Counted from the stretch's first letter, positions 18,041 to 26,672 are shown. The stretch: DNA of 32,308 bases from Pseudomonadota bacterium (GCA_021324155.1 JAJPJQ010000008.1:1-32308), one strand, 5' to 3'. Numbers and translations: made by a program. The notes: generated from the sequence alone by a model not told the origin.

Positions 18041-18883
18041 TTAAACCTGGCCTCGGGAGAACGTATCGCATTGCCGGAGGTCGCCGGCTTCGAGGCCGCG
18101 GCGAAACCAGCGCACGCGTTGCTCGGCGCTGCCGTGCGTGAACCCTTCGGGAACCACGTAGCCCTGCGCGCGCTTTTGCAGCCGGTCGTCGCCGATCTGG
18201 GCGGCCGCGTTCAAGCCCTCCTCGACGTCGCCTTCTTCGAGAATCTTCCGCTCGCGATTCGCCGTCGCCGCCCAGACGCCGGCGAGGCAGTCCGCCTGCA
18301 GCTCGATGCGGACCGAGATCGCGTTCGCGTCCGCGCGGCCGGCGCGGCCCTGGGCCGCATGCGCCTTGCCGAGCGTGCCCAATAGATTCTGAACGTGGTG
18401 GCCGACCTCGTGCGCGATCACATACGCCTGGGCGAAATCGCCCGGCGCCTGAAAGCGATCGCGCAGCTCGCGGTAAAAATCGAGATCGATGTAAACCTTT
18501 CGATCCTCGGGGCAATAGAAAGGCCCGGATGCCGTCTGCGCGAAGCCGCAGGCCGAATTGATGCCGCCGCTGAAAAGAACGAGCTTCGGCGCCTCGTAAT
18601 CGCGGCCGCTGGCGCGGAAAATCTCGCCCCAGGTGCGCTCGGTGCTGGAGAGCACGCGCGAGACGAAGGTGCGCATTTCGTCGGGCGCTCCGGCCTGCTG
18701 CGCGGGCGGCGCGCTCGTATCGACGCCGGTCTGCTGCAGCAGCGCTCTCGGATCGATACCCAGATAAAGCCCGATGAGGAGGATGACGAGCGTGCCGATG
18801 CCGCCACCGGCCATTCCCGGCGAGACGCGAAATCCGCGGCGGTCTTCTACGTTACTGCTTTCGCCTTCTTGATCCAGACGCAT
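18041..18883 (-). CDS. Neutral zinc metallopeptidase, YpfJ/KPN_02809 family
   Basis: 280 residues, normal for this family (PF04228). N-terminal RRGFRVSPGMAGGGIGTLVILLIGLYLGIDP contains one membrane helix (about 25-42) following the family's typical disorder-prone start. The mature domain carries the zinc site H158-E159-V160-G161-H162 and the conserved FSGGINSACGFAQTASGPFYCP and YIDLDFYREL segments. A downstream ELQADCLAG motif supplies the third zinc ligand. Likely a membrane-anchored periplasmic protease of unknown substrate. Divergent from the binding protein at 19016. Confidence 0.93.
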   Translation of the reverse strand: MRLDQEGESSNVEDRRGFRVSPGMAGGGIGTLVILLIGLYLGIDPRALLQQTGVDTSAPPAQQAGAPDEMRTFVSRVLSSTERTWGEIFRASGRDYEAPKLVLFSGGINSACGFAQTASGPFYCPEDRKVYIDLDFYRELRDRFQAPGDFAQAYVIAHEVGHHVQNLLGTLGKAHAAQGRAGRADANAISVRIELQADCLAGVWAATANRERKILEEGDVEEGLNAAAQIGDDRLQKRAQGYVVPEGFTHGSAEQRVRWFRRGLEAGDLRQCDTFSRGQV

Positions 18884-18958
18884 ATGACCTCCGTACGGCC
18901 AGTTAAGTATAAACGACGATATCAGGTTTTAAATAGGGTATTCACACGATGGGCGCCG

Positions 18959-18986
18959 TTGACATACGTCGAGCCTGTGCTAGGTT
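18959..18986 (+). promoter_or_regulatory. Sigma70-like promoter with extended -10
   Basis: TTGACA (18959-18964), 16-nt spacer and TAGGTT (18981-18986) preceded by TGC (extended -10), about 30 nt before the start codon of the binding-protein gene at 19016. The perfect -35 makes this one of the better promoter matches in the window. Confidence 0.45.
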
Positions 18987-19015
18987 GCGCGGCGGTATCG
19001 CTTAAAGGAGACCCC

Positions 19016-20005
19016 ATGACGCGAGCAATCATAGCAATTTTCGGTGCTTTGTTTTCGCTCAATTTGAGCGATGCCGGCGCCGCGGATTCGATCAAGTTGC
19101 GCTACGGGCAAAACGCGGCGTCGTCCGGCAGCCTCTCGTCGCTGCCGCTGACTGTCGCCGAGCGCAAAGGAGTTTTCATCAGAGAAGGCATCGACCTGGT
19201 GGTTGTGCCCATTCCCGGCGGCACTGACCGCATCGTCGCTGCGCTCGACAAAGGAGAGGTCGACACCGGCCGGAACTCCACGCCGTACATGATCCAGGCG
19301 GCGCTTCAGGGCTCGACGTCCGTCGCCATCGCCGCGCAGACGCTGAATCCGGTGTACAGCCTGATCGTCAATCCGCAGATCAAAAGCTTCGCCGATCTGA
19401 AGGGTAAGGTCGTCGGCTTATCCACTGCCGGCGATACGATCACCTTGTCGACGGTACGATTGCTCGCGCATCGCGGCATCAAGCCGGCGGATTTTAAGAC
19501 CAAGGCGGTGGTCGGCACCGGCGCGCGCTTCGACTGTCTGAAGGCCGGCCAATGCGCGGCGGTGCCGATGGGCCAGCCGGACGACTTGGCGGCGATTAAG
19601 CAGGGATACCCGCGGCTAGGCTACAATTACGAGGCCGGCGCCGATCTCATTTTCAACGTCGATATGGCGCGGCGCGAATGGGGCGAAAAGAATCAGGATA
19701 CGCTGGTGCGCTTCGTGCGCTCGTTCGCCGCCGCGTACGAGTTCATCAACGATCCGAAAAACCGCGCCGAGGTGGAGAAGATCGTCGCCGAGTCGCTCAA
19801 GACCTCGACCGAAACCGCGCGCGAGATATTCGCGCCGTATCACGACCCCGAAAAGAAAGTTCTGCCCAAGCGAGGCGAGATCGATCTCGCGGCGTTCAAC
19901 CGCGTGCTCGCGCTGATGGCGGACGCCGGCGTCATTCCCAATCCCGCGCCGCCCGCCGAGCGCTTCGTCGATTTGAGATATTTAAAGGCGGCGGGAATTC
20001 AGTAA
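19016..20005 (+). CDS. NitT/TauT-type ABC transporter substrate-binding protein
   Basis: 329 residues. The ATG at 19016 is preceded by AAAGGAG with 5-nt spacing and starts a proper signal peptide (MTRA, hydrophobic core, cleavage near GAA at ~22); the frame stays open much further upstream but that extension is antisense to the metallopeptidase. The mature protein resembles SsuA/NMT1-type binding proteins: LPLTVAERKGVFIREGIDL, ALDKGEVDTGRNSTPYMIQAALQG and a KGKVVGLSTAGDT ligand-loop segment. No permease or ATPase gene is adjacent. The 3' end contains a TAAAGGCGGCGG direct repeat (19983-19994 and 20003-20014) spanning the stop codon. Confidence 0.9.
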   Translation: MTRAIIAIFGALFSLNLSDAGAADSIKLRYGQNAASSGSLSSLPLTVAERKGVFIREGIDLVVVPIPGGTDRIVAALDKGEVDTGRNSTPYMIQAALQGSTSVAIAAQTLNPVYSLIVNPQIKSFADLKGKVVGLSTAGDTITLSTVRLLAHRGIKPADFKTKAVVGTGARFDCLKAGQCAAVPMGQPDDLAAIKQGYPRLGYNYEAGADLIFNVDMARREWGEKNQDTLVRFVRSFAAAYEFINDPKNRAEVEKIVAESLKTSTETAREIFAPYHDPEKKVLPKRGEIDLAAFNRVLALMADAGVIPNPAPPAERFVDLRYLKAAGIQ

Positions 20006-20253
20006 AGGCGGCGGAAAAGACTTCGTCCGATGTCGGTGCCGTTATACCTGTCGTGGTCCGCAAGCGAGTAAACTCGAGCACATCGCTCGATAACGGCCTC
20101 ATGGGCGTCCTCGGGCATGATCAAATCGAGCAGCATTTGCAGTTTTTCGTTGCCGGAAAGGGCGGCATGTACGCGTCGTCCCGCTTCATCTGCCGCCGCG
20201 AAAAAGAAATTTGCGAACGATTTTTTCCACGATCCTAGAATCGCACAGACGGG
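19999..20253 (-). pseudogene. 5'-truncated ORF remnant convergent with the binding-protein gene
   Basis: An open minus-strand frame of 84 codons reads like a protein C-terminus (…FAAADEAGRRVHAALSG, then LLDLIMPEDAHEAVIERC and YNGTDIGRSLFRRLY), ending in a TGA at 19999-20001 that overlaps the stop region of the gene opposite. A TAG at 20254-20256 closes it upstream, and no ATG, GTG or TTG with a ribosome site lies near the N-terminal end; the first ATG is 40 codons in. It therefore looks like the tail of a gene whose 5' part is lost. I do not recognise a family. Confidence 0.35.
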
Positions 20254-20270
20254 CTACGATGTCGCGGAGC

Positions 20271-21467
20271 CTAGGCGCCGCCACTATCGAGTGAGTGACG
20301 AGACCGTTCCCTGCTTAGTCCCAGCCACACGACACACACGACGACGAGCGAGATAACCCCCATCGCCTGGAACCCGCGTTCGTAGCCCAGCTTTTCGATG
20401 AGCGCGCCGCAGACTAATGGTCCGAGCGTCTGCCCGATAGAGGTGGACGCGCGCGAAACGCCGAGAGCGATCTCCTTCGTGCCGGCGGTCGCCGACTGCA
20501 GCGCGAACGTCGTCGCGCCGACGTTGGTAAAGCCGAAGCCCGTGGTCATGATCACGAGCGGGATCAGCAGTGTCAGATAACCCGCCCCGTAGCCCTGCAC
20601 CGCGAACATCGGCACGCCGATCGCGACGCCGAGCAGAATGACTTGGCTCGGGCGGATGCGGTCGCAGAGCCAGCCGCCGGTATAGCGTCCGACGGTATCG
20701 GTCATCCGCGAAATCGACACCAAAGTTCCGACGGCATCGAGAGTAATGCCGCGATAATTCGTCGCGAGAAACGGAAACGCGACGCGGGTGACGCCGGTCA
20801 AAAAGAAAAAACATTGACAGATTGCGAGACACGACGCGAGAAACGGCGGCTTCTTGAGCAGCACGGCGGCTTCGCGCCAGACGGTGCCGGCGGCGGGCCG
20901 TGTGGCTCTGCGGTAGCGGTGCGCGCCGGCGACGAGAATTATAATAAAGGCGAGCGATTGCGGCACGGCATAGACGAAATACACACCGTCGGGCCCCAGC
21001 CAATTGCCGACGAAGCCGCCGAGCAGCGGGCCGAGCGTGAAGCCGACGCCAAGCGCCGAGGCCATCTGGCCCTGTACGCGCCCCTGCCGGTCGGGCGCGG
21101 CCTGGTCGAATCCGACCTTGCGCAGCGCGAGCGCGAACATCGCCTCGGTGACGCCGAAGACGATCCACGCGCCGACGAACACCGGCATATGATCGAGGAA
21201 AAGATAGCCCGTGACGCTCGTCATGATGCCGATCGCGGTCGCGGCGATGAGGAGCGCGCCGGGGCTCAAGTAAGTCGCCACGACTCCGGACATCAAATCC
21301 GAGCAGACCCGGCCGATGCCGTTGGCGACGAGCGGGATACCTGCGAGCGCGATCGAGTAGCCGTGCGCCTTCATGAAAAACGGCCCGAGCATCGCGGCGC
21401 CGGACGAGCCTGACGTCTGGCTGACCGCGGCCAGCACGTACAACGTGAGCGGCGAGAGCTTCTTCAT
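20271..21467 (-). CDS. Major facilitator superfamily transporter
   Basis: 398 residues with twelve predicted membrane helices, the normal MFS size. The charged loop DRQGRVQGQ between helices 4 and 5 and the second-half GRYTGGWLCDRIRPSQV (loop 8-9, the MFS motif A equivalent) fit the family. Likely a proton-driven exporter or importer in the inner membrane; substrate cannot be inferred. The ATG at 21467 has no strong ribosome site, so the exact start is uncertain by a few codons. Stands alone, with a gap of about 80 nt to the release-factor-like gene upstream. Confidence 0.9.
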   Translation of the reverse strand: MKKLSPLTLYVLAAVSQTSGSSGAAMLGPFFMKAHGYSIALAGIPLVANGIGRVCSDLMSGVVATYLSPGALLIAATAIGIMTSVTGYLFLDHMPVFVGAWIVFGVTEAMFALALRKVGFDQAAPDRQGRVQGQMASALGVGFTLGPLLGGFVGNWLGPDGVYFVYAVPQSLAFIIILVAGAHRYRRATRPAAGTVWREAAVLLKKPPFLASCLAICQCFFFLTGVTRVAFPFLATNYRGITLDAVGTLVSISRMTDTVGRYTGGWLCDRIRPSQVILLGVAIGVPMFAVQGYGAGYLTLLIPLVIMTTGFGFTNVGATTFALQSATAGTKEIALGVSRASTSIGQTLGPLVCGALIEKLGYERGFQAMGVISLVVVCVVWLGLSRERSRHSLDSGGA

Positions 21468-21549
21468 CGCGCGGGAATGTAGGGTGTGTCAAAACCGCGA
21501 CGAGCGCTTTGTGGTTCGTTCATTGAAATCGGGTTGTCGCGTAGTGAGG

Positions 21550-21969
21550 CTAGTCGTCGTAGCCGCGCACCGGAACACGCGCGGCTTTTTTCTCCCCTTG
21601 CCGGCGCTTCGCTTCGAGCATCTTTTCTTTCGCGCGGCGCGAGCGCCGGCGTTTCTGCCGCCGGATGCGCGCGATCTCCTGCTCGGCCGCCGTCGAGGCT
21701 CCTTTGATGCGCGCCTCGATCTTGTCCAACAAGAGCCGGCGCGCGAGAAAGCGGTTGAGCGCCTGCGAGCGCTCCTGCTGGCATTTGACCCGAACGCCCG
21801 TCGGCCGGTGATGGAGGACGACGCACGACGAAGTCTTATTAACTTTCTGGCCACCGGCGCCCGAGGAGCGTACGAACTGCTCCTCGATGTCCTCCTCGCG
21901 GACGCCGAGCGCTTGCATGCGCTCAACCAGCGATTTTTCTTTGCCGGGCGAGACGATATTGAGGGCCAT
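21550..21969 (-). CDS. Release-factor-like protein with GGQ domain (ArfB/YaeJ-like)
   Basis: 139 residues, containing only the RF-1 catalytic domain. The peptidyl-tRNA hydrolysis motif is intact ([11 protein letters not shown], with G39-G40-Q41), followed by [18 protein letters not shown]. The C-terminal third is extremely Lys/Arg-rich, as in ArfB/ICT1-type ribosome-rescue factors whose basic tail enters the empty mRNA channel. There is no codon-recognition domain, so a role in rescuing stalled ribosomes is the best inference; it also resembles the 'peptide chain release factor-like' group, whose role is less certain. Divergent from the aldo/keto reductase with only 44 nt between starts. Confidence 0.9.
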   Translation of the reverse strand: MALNIVSPGKEKSLVERMQALGVREEDIEEQFVRSSGAGGQKVNKTSSCVVLHHRPTGVRVKCQQERSQALNRFLARRLLLDKIEARIKGASTAAEQEIARIRRQKRRRSRRAKEKMLEAKRRQGEKKAARVPVRGYDD

Positions 21970-22013
21970 GTTTATTCCTGTACCATAATAGCTGGGCGCA
22001 GACGAGAAACTTT

Positions 22014-22904
22014 ATGGCGCTTTCGATCGATACCACGATTAAGCTCAATGACGGGCATACGATCCCGCAGCTCGGCTTCGGCGTCTGGCAGGTGCGATCG
22101 GGGCGAACGACCGAAGCCGCCGTGACGACTGCGCTGGAGGCGGGCTACCGCCACATCGACACGGCGGCGGCGTACGGCAACGAGGCGAGCGTCGGCGCGG
22201 CCATCCGCGCGAGCGGCATTGCGCGCGAAAAGATTTTCGTCACGACCAAGCTGTGGAATGACGACCACGGCGATCCCGAAGGCGCTCTCGACACGAGCCT
22301 TCGAAACCTCAAAATGGATTACGTCGATCTCTACCTGATCCATTTTCCCGTGCGCCGCCGCCACCAGAGCTGGAAAATGTTTGCAAAGCTCCGCTCCAAG
22401 GGAAAGGCCCGGTCGATCGGCGTGAGCAACTACACGGTCCGCCATATGACCGAGCTGCTACAGGAGAGCGACGTCGTCCCCGTAACGAATCAGGTCGAGA
22501 TACATCCGTACCTGCAGCAGCGCGAGCTGGTCGATTTCTGCCGCGCGCGCGGCGTCGTCATCGAGGCCTACAGCCCGCTGACCCACGGCCAGCGCTTGAA
22601 CGATCCCAGGCTCGTCGCGATCGCCCAAAAATACTCCAGAAACGGCGCCGCCGCGCCGGTGTGGAAGCGGCTCTCCATGCTGGAGAATTTCGCGCGCCCC
22701 GACGGCGTAAAGACGACAGCTCAGGTGCTGATTCGCTGGGCGCTCCAGAAGGGCTACGTCGTGATTCCGAAATCTTCCAAGCCGCGGCGCATCGTGGAGA
22801 ACGCCGACGTCTTCGACTTCGAGCTCTCAGGAGAAGACATGCGCGCCCTCGATGGCTTCGAGGAGAATCTCCGTACCTGCTGGGATCCGACCAACGCGCC
22901 GTGA
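22014..22904 (+). CDS. Aldo/keto reductase
   Basis: 296-residue NADPH-dependent aldehyde/ketone reductase of the AKR superfamily (TIM barrel, cytosolic). The catalytic tetrad is complete: D49 and Y54 in HIDTAAAYGNE, K79 in VTTKLW and H110 in LIHFPV. The C-terminal IPKSSKPRRIVENADVFDFELS forms the NADPH phosphate-binding region. Closest in pattern to the 2,5-diketo-D-gluconate reductase/AKR5 group. It ends 6 nt from the stop of the convergent isochorismatase-like gene. Confidence 0.94.
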   Translation: MALSIDTTIKLNDGHTIPQLGFGVWQVRSGRTTEAAVTTALEAGYRHIDTAAAYGNEASVGAAIRASGIAREKIFVTTKLWNDDHGDPEGALDTSLRNLKMDYVDLYLIHFPVRRRHQSWKMFAKLRSKGKARSIGVSNYTVRHMTELLQESDVVPVTNQVEIHPYLQQRELVDFCRARGVVIEAYSPLTHGQRLNDPRLVAIAQKYSRNGAAAPVWKRLSMLENFARPDGVKTTAQVLIRWALQKGYVVIPKSSKPRRIVENADVFDFELSGEDMRALDGFEENLRTCWDPTNAP

Positions 22905-22910
22905 GGCGGT

Positions 22911-23549
22911 TTAGAATTTAATCATGTCGCTGCGCGTCACTGTCGTTTGCTCGGTGACGACGGCGGGCCCGCCTTTGGCCATGTGAAACGCGGCGTACTG
23001 CTCCATGTACGGCATGTCGGACGACATGCAGTCGACCGGCACGATGACTTTATAGCCGCGCTGCGCCGACCCGCTGCCGGTGCCGATCACCACACCCTGT
23101 GCCGACGTGCCGCAGACGATCACCGTCTTGATGCCGCGCGCCTTGAGCTTCTCTTCCAGGTTCGAACCGAGGAATTTATCCGGGCCGCGCTGCGCGACCC
23201 ATTCGCCGTCGCGCGGCGCGATGCCGGGATCGATGATCTCCGAAGGCTCGGGCTTGTCACCGACGAGCGTATAGAAGATCATGGCGCCGGCGGAGCGCGC
23301 CTGATCGTGCAGCTTCTTTACGTTCGGCACCGTCGCGAGGCAGCGCGGACGCGAGCCGCAGCCGCGCTTCATCATGTCGAGAATCAACAGCGCCGTCGTC
23401 TTGCCGTCGAGCGTTACGGGATTTAATTCCGGCGCCGGCGGCGCCTTGACCGACGACCACTCCGCGACGATGTCCGCACCTCGGAGCGGGGCGGCGGCGA
23501 GCGCGGCAAGCGCGAGAGCGCCGCACAACGAAAGAAATGGTTTCTTCAT
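22911..23549 (-). CDS. Exported isochorismatase/cysteine hydrolase-like protein lacking the catalytic Cys
   Basis: 212 residues with a Sec signal peptide (1-24, cleavage near RGA), unusual for the mostly cytosolic isochorismatase family. The catalytic Asp (D58 in LLILDMM) and Lys (K125 in RGPDKFLGSNLE) are present. The Cys normally found in a T-x-V-C-V context aligns with V153 in CGTSAQGVV, so the nucleophile is absent. Some relatives read GTAAHGAV at this place, so this may be a genuine subfamily with altered chemistry or a binding role. Several other Cys occur (C64, C70, C146, C174) and one could substitute. AAGGAGG precedes the ATG. Last gene of a three-gene operon. Confidence 0.85.
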   Translation of the reverse strand: MKKPFLSLCGALALAALAAAPLRGADIVAEWSSVKAPPAPELNPVTLDGKTTALLILDMMKRGCGSRPRCLATVPNVKKLHDQARSAGAMIFYTLVGDKPEPSEIIDPGIAPRDGEWVAQRGPDKFLGSNLEEKLKARGIKTVIVCGTSAQGVVIGTGSGSAQRGYKVIVPVDCMSSDMPYMEQYAAFHMAKGGPAVVTEQTTVTRSDMIKF

Positions 23550-23558
23550 GGCGCCTCC

Positions 23559-24869
23559 TTAGTTGGCTCCCTGAAACCGCGCGCTGATCCACTTTTGCGT
23601 ATAGTCGAACATGTTCTTCACAGTGTTGGAATACTGTCCGGGGGTCTTCTCGCACGCCCGGCACGGGCGGATGCCGTGGGAGGCGCCCTCGATGATGACG
23701 TATTCCTTATCCTGGCTCGCCGCGACGTCGTAGTGCATCTCGTTGTCGCGGAGAAAATAGTGACCGCCCATGCCGAAGATCAAAACCGGCACGGTGATCT
23801 TTTCGAGGTGGCAGGGGGTCGAGTTGTTGTTCGAGCAGTAATCGATGCCGTCGTACGAGTCGCGCGCGCGGATCGCGCGCGTCCCGAGGAACGATCGTAC
23901 AGTGAGAAGCTTCGCGCTGTCCTGGAACGAGTGACCGCGCTCGGCGGCGTTTTTCGCCGGCACGCGCACGCTTTTGACGATTTCCGTCACGATCGTGCCG
24001 TCGTTCTTAATGAGCTTCTGCGGCTTCTGCGTTGCGCCGTCGACGGAAATATCCATCTCCGCGAGGCGCGCGCCGTCGCTGCCGTAAATGACGAAGGCGT
24101 CGTCATCGCCGTAGGGATATTTTCCCGCTTCCATCGCGCGGAGCTTCGCGAGCGCGGCCTCGACGAGTCGGTTCATGCGCGCCGCCTGCGCCTTGAAGTA
24201 GCGCTGCTTGAATTCCTTCGAATAGTGCGACTCGCCGGAGGGGTTGAAGCCGTTTTTCGGATTGAATGGGTCGAGCGCCGGATTCCTGCGCCCCGGCTGG
24301 TCGTCGCGCTCGATCGACGGATTGAGCGAGCGCAGCGTGTTGACGGCCGTGCCGGGGTGCGCGTCGCGCATGATGATGCCGTCGGCCGGCGGCAGGCCGG
24401 CCAAATCGCTTTTGCACGGGATCAATTTCTCTTTGCCCTGGCAGACCGCCGGGCCGTTTTGCGCGACGTTCTGGTAAAACGTCATGAGCGGGCCGCCGCC
24501 GCTGCCGGCGTATAGAAGAATCTTCGTCGCCTTGACGGTGTCCTTGAGATATTTCATGCCGGTCGCGATATCGAGCGGCAGGTCGTTCCAGAAGTCGAGC
24601 GCCTCGTTGTTATCCGAGCGGCCGTTCATGCACAGGACATATATGCCGCGCTTGACCAGCTCAGTGCAGGCGATGTCGTCGAGGCGGTTGCCGTCCTCGT
24701 GCATGTTGAGGACCGCGACGCGCGACCCGCCGGTCTGCGCCGGCGAATAGAGTACCGCCTTCACTGTCGGACTAAGCTGCAAATAAGTCGTTTGCTGCGC
24801 GGCGGCGGCGCCCGCGAAACCCATACAGCCTGCGGCGATGAGGACGATCCGGAAGAGCGATACGCGCAT
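23559..24869 (-). CDS. Exported alpha/beta hydrolase-fold protein
   Basis: 436 residues with a signal peptide (1-24). The nucleophile elbow is AGSGGG (S123), preceded by a strand LNMHEDGN that could form the oxyanion region. A late VPVLIFGMGGHYFLRDNEMHYD segment and IIEGASHGIRPC supply the probable acid and catalytic histidine. Long for the family, with an insertion of ~150 residues between the elbow and the C-terminal part. Probably a periplasmic esterase or related hydrolase. AAGGAGGT lies 5-6 nt before the ATG. Middle gene of an operon with a binding protein upstream and the isochorismatase-like gene 9 nt downstream, suggesting joint uptake and hydrolysis of one compound class (inference). 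Confidence 0.82.
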   Translation of the reverse strand: MRVSLFRIVLIAAGCMGFAGAAAAQQTTYLQLSPTVKAVLYSPAQTGGSRVAVLNMHEDGNRLDDIACTELVKRGIYVLCMNGRSDNNEALDFWNDLPLDIATGMKYLKDTVKATKILLYAGSGGGPLMTFYQNVAQNGPAVCQGKEKLIPCKSDLAGLPPADGIIMRDAHPGTAVNTLRSLNPSIERDDQPGRRNPALDPFNPKNGFNPSGESHYSKEFKQRYFKAQAARMNRLVEAALAKLRAMEAGKYPYGDDDAFVIYGSDGARLAEMDISVDGATQKPQKLIKNDGTIVTEIVKSVRVPAKNAAERGHSFQDSAKLLTVRSFLGTRAIRARDSYDGIDYCSNNNSTPCHLEKITVPVLIFGMGGHYFLRDNEMHYDVAASQDKEYVIIEGASHGIRPCRACEKTPGQYSNTVKNMFDYTQKWISARFQGAN

Positions 24870-24940
24870 TGCCTACCTCCTTTGGCGCCGAAGCGGCGCG
24901 ACGGGAGATTAGACGAGCGTCGCAAAAGTTGTCAAGCGCG

Positions 24941-25972
24941 CTAGCGCGCGCCGAAAACTTTTAAGAATTCGTCGTTGATCTCGTTGTAGCGCGTGCCGCC
25001 GTCGACGATGTCGGAAAAGAATAGCTTGCGGCCGCGGACGAGCTCGGGCGGATCCGGGTCGACCTTGGGGTGCGCCGGAATTCTTCCCGAGCGGCGAAGG
25101 ATCGCCTGCCCCTGCGGTGAAAGGACGAAGTCGATAATCAGCTTCGCGGCATTCGGCGCTTTGCCGTAGCTGCTGAGACCGATCGCTTGCGGCGTGGTGA
25201 CGAGCACGTCGTCCTTGATCCATCCCATCGGCGCGCCTCGTTTCTGATACTGGCCGATGCGATGCGCGTAGGCTGCGATGCCGATCGCGTGCTCGCCTGC
25301 CATCGCGAGCTCGACCATCATGCGGTTTCCCGACTGGACCTCGACCTTCTGCGCCGCGAGCCGGCGCATGAAGGCGCGGCCTTTGTCGGCGCCCAGGTAT
25401 TGCAGCATGCCGTGGTACCAGGTGACCGCCGAATCGGGAATCGCCATGCGGTTCTTCCACCGCGGGTCGAAGAGATCGTTGTAGGTCTTCGGCGCCGCCG
25501 CCGCGGGCACGAGGTTCGTGTTGTAGATTACAACCTGAGGCAGCAGGAAGAATCCCGCCCAGCGTCCGGCGGGATCGCTCAACTCCTTAGGATACGCAGC
25601 GAGCTCGGGCGAAACGTAGCGCGTCCAGAAATTTCGCTTGAGCACCTGCGCGACGTAGAAGCCGTCGAGGTCGATGATGTCGACGTTCAAGCCGCGCGCC
25701 CGCGCCTCGACGTCGAGGCGGCTCAACACCGGCGCGTTCGCCGCGCGCGAGCGCTTGATGTCGATGAACGGATACTTCTGGCCGATGCCGGCGACGAGCG
25801 CGCTGGCGTCGTCGACGTTCATCGACCCGTACCAGTAAACCGGCCCCTCTTTTTTCGCCGCGGCGATTTTTTCCTGCTCGCTCTCGGCGGCGGAGAGACG
25901 CGAGGCGAAAAGAATCAGAGCAAGCGCGGCAAGCCATAGGCGGTAAGTCGGCATGCGGGACAAAATAATCAT
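24941..25972 (-). CDS. ABC transporter substrate-binding protein, iron(III)/type-1 extracellular family
   Basis: About 343 residues. After a signal peptide (hydrophobic LWLAALALILFASRLSA), the mature protein follows the SBP type-1/Fe3+-binding pattern: EKIAAAKKEGPVYWYGSM, a DPAGRWAGFFLLPQVVIYNTNL hinge and FVLSPQGQAILRRSGRIPAHPKV near the C-terminus. Start choice is uncertain: ATG at 25972 or 25954, or an upstream TTG at 25990; none has a clear ribosome site. No permease or ATPase is adjacent, the third such orphan binding protein in the window. First gene of the hydrolase operon. Confidence 0.85.
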   Translation of the reverse strand: MIILSRMPTYRLWLAALALILFASRLSAAESEQEKIAAAKKEGPVYWYGSMNVDDASALVAGIGQKYPFIDIKRSRAANAPVLSRLDVEARARGLNVDIIDLDGFYVAQVLKRNFWTRYVSPELAAYPKELSDPAGRWAGFFLLPQVVIYNTNLVPAAAAPKTYNDLFDPRWKNRMAIPDSAVTWYHGMLQYLGADKGRAFMRRLAAQKVEVQSGNRMMVELAMAGEHAIGIAAYAHRIGQYQKRGAPMGWIKDDVLVTTPQAIGLSSYGKAPNAAKLIIDFVLSPQGQAILRRSGRIPAHPKVDPDPPELVRGRKLFFSDIVDGGTRYNEINDEFLKVFGAR

Positions 25973-26024
25973 TTTGCTTCGCCGCGTCAAAGTGGAATAA
26001 AATGCGAGTTTCGAGGAGCATCAA

Positions 26025-26672
26025 GTGGCCCGCCGACGCGTCCAAGAATCCTGTCCGGTTTGCTATATGAACCGGCTTTTCTGCATCTGCGATACGATTC
26101 CGACGCTCGCGCTCCGCACGCGCGTCTGCCTCGTCATCCACATGAACGAGCTCAAGAAGAGCAGCAACACCGGCCGGCTCGCGCTGCGCGCGCTCGTCAA
26201 CAGCGAGATGCGCGTGCGCGGCGAGCCGGGCGAGACGCTCGATCTGAGCGATGTCCTGAGCGAGCGCTACCGCACGTTTTTATTTTACCCGTCCAAAGAC
26301 GCCGTTGAATTGAACACCGATTTGATCGCTGCGGATCCGAGGGCGGTGCAGCTCATCGTGCCGGACGGCTCGTGGCGTCAGGCGGGCAAGCTGCTTTACC
26401 GCCACCCGGAATTGAAGGACGTGCCGCGCGTGAAGCTCGGCGCGGCGAAGGCGCCGAAATATTATCTGCGGGCGCAGCACCGGCCGGAGGGAATGGCGAC
26501 GCTGCAGGCGATCGCGCACGGCCTGGGTATTATCGAGGGCGCGCGCATCGAGGCCGAATTGATGCGGCTCTACGACGCAAAAATCGAGCGGACGTTGCAG
26601 GCCAGGGGATTCAGGCATCGGGGGGTAGGGATCAGTAATTTGAGACCGCCGAACAGCCGGCGGGGGGAGTGA
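26025..26672 (+). CDS. DTW-domain tRNA-uridine aminocarboxypropyltransferase
   Basis: 215 residues. DTW enzymes (TapT/DTWD types) transfer the 3-amino-3-carboxypropyl group of SAM to uridine in tRNA (acp3U). The N-terminal Cys cluster (C10, C13, C20, C22) that characterises the family is present, followed by LVIHMNELKKSSNTGRLA. The DxTW-type motif appears as DGSW (D114, W117), with Ser in place of the usual Thr. The later RAQHRPEGMATLQAIA segment also fits. The GTG start at 26025 is chosen because GAGGAG sits 6 nt upstream. Single gene. Confidence 0.92.
   Translation: MARRRVQESCPVCYMNRLFCICDTIPTLALRTRVCLVIHMNELKKSSNTGRLALRALVNSEMRVRGEPGETLDLSDVLSERYRTFLFYPSKDAVELNTDLIAADPRAVQLIVPDGSWRQAGKLLYRHPELKDVPRVKLGAAKAPKYYLRAQHRPEGMATLQAIAHGLGIIEGARIEAELMRLYDAKIERTLQARGFRHRGVGISNLRPPNSRRGE

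Noticed and set aside
18395-19015. N-terminal extension of the binding protein at 19016
   Set aside because: The open frame is antisense to the metallopeptidase, and the ATG at 19016 has a ribosome site and a signal peptide.
20284-21492. 402-codon minus-strand ORF overlapping the MFS gene in another frame
   Set aside because: Arg-rich, no motifs; the overlapping frame encodes a normal twelve-helix MFS protein.
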